From assembly GCA_900550355.1 (NCBI GenBank), contig URRT01000036.1, positions 1 through 14,147 on the forward strand: a stretch of DNA of 14,147 bases. Reading direction: 5' to 3'. The translations under genes were made by a program, and so were the position numbers. This DNA comes from an uncultured Collinsella sp. (GTDB lineage: Bacteria > Actinomycetota > Coriobacteriia > Coriobacteriales > Coriobacteriaceae). Below the pieces are notes generated by a model. The model worked only from the letters and a program-made list of their open reading frames with translations. It made no database searches and was not told where the DNA came from. Of this stretch, positions 12,545 to 14,147 are shown in pieces; the stretch's first letter is position 1, and every line of letters starts with the position of its first letter.

Positions 12545-14147
12545 CAGAATCCTCCAAACTCACGATCTTCACGTGCCATCTCGGCGTCGACAGATTCCAG
12601 CGCGGCAAGCCCCTCCTCGTCCAACAGGACCTCGCGCGGCTTGGAACCGTCGGGCGGGCCGACGACACCCTTTTCTTCCAGCATGTCCATAATACGCCCG
12701 GCACGCGCATAGCCAACCTTCAGACGACGTTGCAGGCCAGATGTGGAGCCCAGCTGCGATTCCACCACAATATGGGCGGCTTCCCAAATGAGCGGATCAT
12801 CGTCTTGCGGCTCAGCTACTCCGGTGCGGACAATGCCGCCGCCACCCACCATGGACATGGAAGCGGGCGCCACGGCAGACAGGATCTCCTCGTGGTAGTC
12901 GGGCTCGCTCTGCGACTTGACGAACTCGACAATCTCGTTGATTTCGTCATCCGAGACAAAGCAGCCCTGGATACGGCGAGGCTTGCCCCAGTCGACCTTG
13001 GAGAACAGCATGTCGCCCAAACCGGTGAGCTTTTCGGCACCCATCTGGTCAATAATAACGCGCGAGTCGATGCCCGTGGCGACGTTAAAGGCGATGCGGT
13101 TGGTGATGTTGGCCTTGATGAGGCCCGTCACCACGTTGGAGCTGGGGCGCTGCGTAGCCACGATAAGGTGTATACCGGCGGCACGGCCCAGCTGGGCGAT
13201 ACGAACGATCGAGGCCTCGACATCCTTGCCGGCGACCATCATCAGGTCCGAAAGCTCGTCGATGATAATGACCAGATAGGGCATCTTTTGGGGCGGGTTG
13301 TCGTAATGCTCAAACTCGCCGGCGGCCTGCTTTTCGTTGTAGGTCGAGATCTTACGCACGTTGAGACGCTCGAAGACCTTCAGGCGACGCTCCATCTCGG
13401 ACACGGCCCATTGCAGAGCGCTCGCGGCCTGCTTGGGCTCGGTCACCACGGGCACATAGAGATGCGGCAAACCGTTATAGCCCGCAAGCTCGACGCGCTT
13501 GGGGTCGACCATGATCAGGCGAACGTCCTCGGGAAGGGCTCGCATGAGCAGGGTCGTGATGATGGAATTGATCATCACCGACTTACCAGAACCGGTCGTG
13601 CCGGCGATCAGCAGGTGGGGCATCTTGGCGAGGTCAGCGACGACCGGCGTGCCCTCGGCATCTCGACCGATGGCCAGCTCGAGCGGACCGCCCTTCACAT
13701 AGGGAAGCACGTCGCCCAGGTTGACGTTCTGGCGCTTGCGATTGGGAATCTCGATACCCACAAGCGAGGTACCGGGGATCGGGGCAAAGATGCGCACCGA
13801 CTGAGCAGCGAGCGAAAGCGCGATATCGTCCTCGAGGCTCGAAATCTTGCTCACGCGCTCGCCCTCGCCAGGTTGCAGCTTAAAGGTCGTCACCGTGGGG
13901 CCGGCGATCCAGCCGACCACGCGGGCACTGCGGCCAAACTCAAGCAAGGTGGATTGCAGTGACTCGGCAGTCTGTTCCAGCTCCTTGTCAGATGACGCGG
14001 AGGACGCCGACTGCGGGTTGGCGTGCAGGATCTCGAGCGGCGGAAGCTTGAGGCCGTCCTCTTCTTCGCCCTCGTTATCCGCGGGGGCATTGACCGCTCC
14101 CCCATCGCTAGGAGTAGGCGCCTCGGCAGCGCCCGCGTTACCGAGGG
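12544..14147 (-). CDS. ftsK: DNA translocase FtsK/SpoIIIE, 5'-truncated by the window edge
   Basis: About 534 residues of the C-terminal part are visible, starting in frame from the right edge. First comes an acidic, disordered segment (to about 13950), then the motor: the beginning of the alpha/beta fold (ARVVGWIAGPTVTTFKLQPGEGERVSKI), Walker A GTTGSGKS (encoded at 13579-13602), Walker B VIIIDELSD (Asp-Glu near 13255-13260), then ATQRPSSNVVTGLIKANITNRIAFNV, and the winged-helix gamma domain with LKVGYARAGRIMDMLEEKGVVGP that reads polar DNA motifs. The N-terminal membrane segments lie beyond the window. The stop overlaps the rodZ-like ATG. It moves chromosome ends through the closing septum. 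In this lineage FtsK and SpoIIIE cannot be told apart from this fragment. Confidence 0.96.
   Translation of the reverse strand, partial: LGNAGAAEAPTPSDGGAVNAPADNEGEEEDGLKLPPLEILHANPQSASSASSDKELEQTAESLQSTLLEFGRSARVVGWIAGPTVTTFKLQPGEGERVSKISSLEDDIALSLAAQSVRIFAPIPGTSLVGIEIPNRKRQNVNLGDVLPYVKGGPLELAIGRDAEGTPVVADLAKMPHLLIAGTTGSGKSVMINSIITTLLMRALPEDVRLIMVDPKRVELAGYNGLPHLYVPVVTEPKQAASALQWAVSEMERRLKVFERLNVRKISTYNEKQAAGEFEHYDNPPQKMPYLVIIIDELSDLMMVAGKDVEASIVRIAQLGRAAGIHLIVATQRPSSNVVTGLIKANITNRIAFNVATGIDSRVIIDQMGAEKLTGLGDMLFSKVDWGKPRRIQGCFVSDDEINEIVEFVKSQSEPDYHEEILSAVAPASMSMVGGGGIVRTGVAEPQDDDPLIWEAAHIVVESQLGSTSGLQRRLKVGYARAGRIMDMLEEKGVVGPPDGSKPREVLLDEEGLAALESVDAEMAREDREFGGF

Noticed and set aside
12535..13962. 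A 475-codon plus-strand open frame opposite ftsK
   Set aside because: Antisense to the FtsK motor domain and without a recognisable motif; it follows from codon bias on the true strand.

Overview
This 14.1 kb window is compact, moderately GC-rich bacterial chromosome. Every convincing gene lies on the minus strand, so the genes are read from high to low coordinates. Gene content and protein style point to a member of the Coriobacteriia (Actinomycetota), most likely Collinsella or a close relative. That assignment is inferred from gene order (ftsK, rodZ-like, yajQ, rimO, pgsA, cinA, recA, recX, rny, GHKL ATPase, spoVS, miaB, miaA, hflX-like) and from general resemblance; no search could be run.

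Unit A (14147 down to about 7928) holds a 5'-truncated ftsK/spoIIIE translocase, a RodZ-like HTH membrane protein with a very long Arg/Gly-rich linker, yajQ, rimO (ribosomal protein S12 methylthiotransferase), pgsA (phosphatidylglycerophosphate synthase) and a stand-alone cinA/pncC domain. Gaps are short and one junction overlaps (TGATG). The unit ends in a strong stem-loop just after cinA. It combines DNA segregation, cell shape, ribosome modification and phospholipid synthesis.

Unit B (7761 to 5850) holds recA and recX. It has a clear sigma70-type promoter whose spacer contains a LexA/SOS-type palindrome, so SOS control is strongly suggested. Upstream, the 250-base cinA-recA gap contains about five TTTGGTC direct repeats at roughly 11-bp steps, the most unusual non-coding signal in the window. 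A 53-codon hydrophobic frame crosses the same repeats.

Unit C (5787 down to 1) begins with a good promoter and a leader of about 160 nt with two stem-loops. It continues with rny (RNase Y), an uncharacterised cytosolic GHKL-type ATPase, spoVS, miaB, miaA and the first 69 codons of an HflX-like gene. The last gene changes character midway: the first 35 or so residues look like HflX and the next 35 like the N-terminus of peptide chain release factor 2, suggesting an assembly chimera or a rearrangement at the window edge. The unit links RNA decay and tRNA modification (MiaA makes i6A37, MiaB makes ms2i6A37). The grouping of RNase Y, a GHKL ATPase and SpoVS, in a lineage not known to sporulate, is the best candidate here for an undescribed functional module.

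No tRNA, rRNA, CRISPR, insertion sequence or prophage gene was seen. The long plus-strand open frames are antisense shadows of biased codon use.
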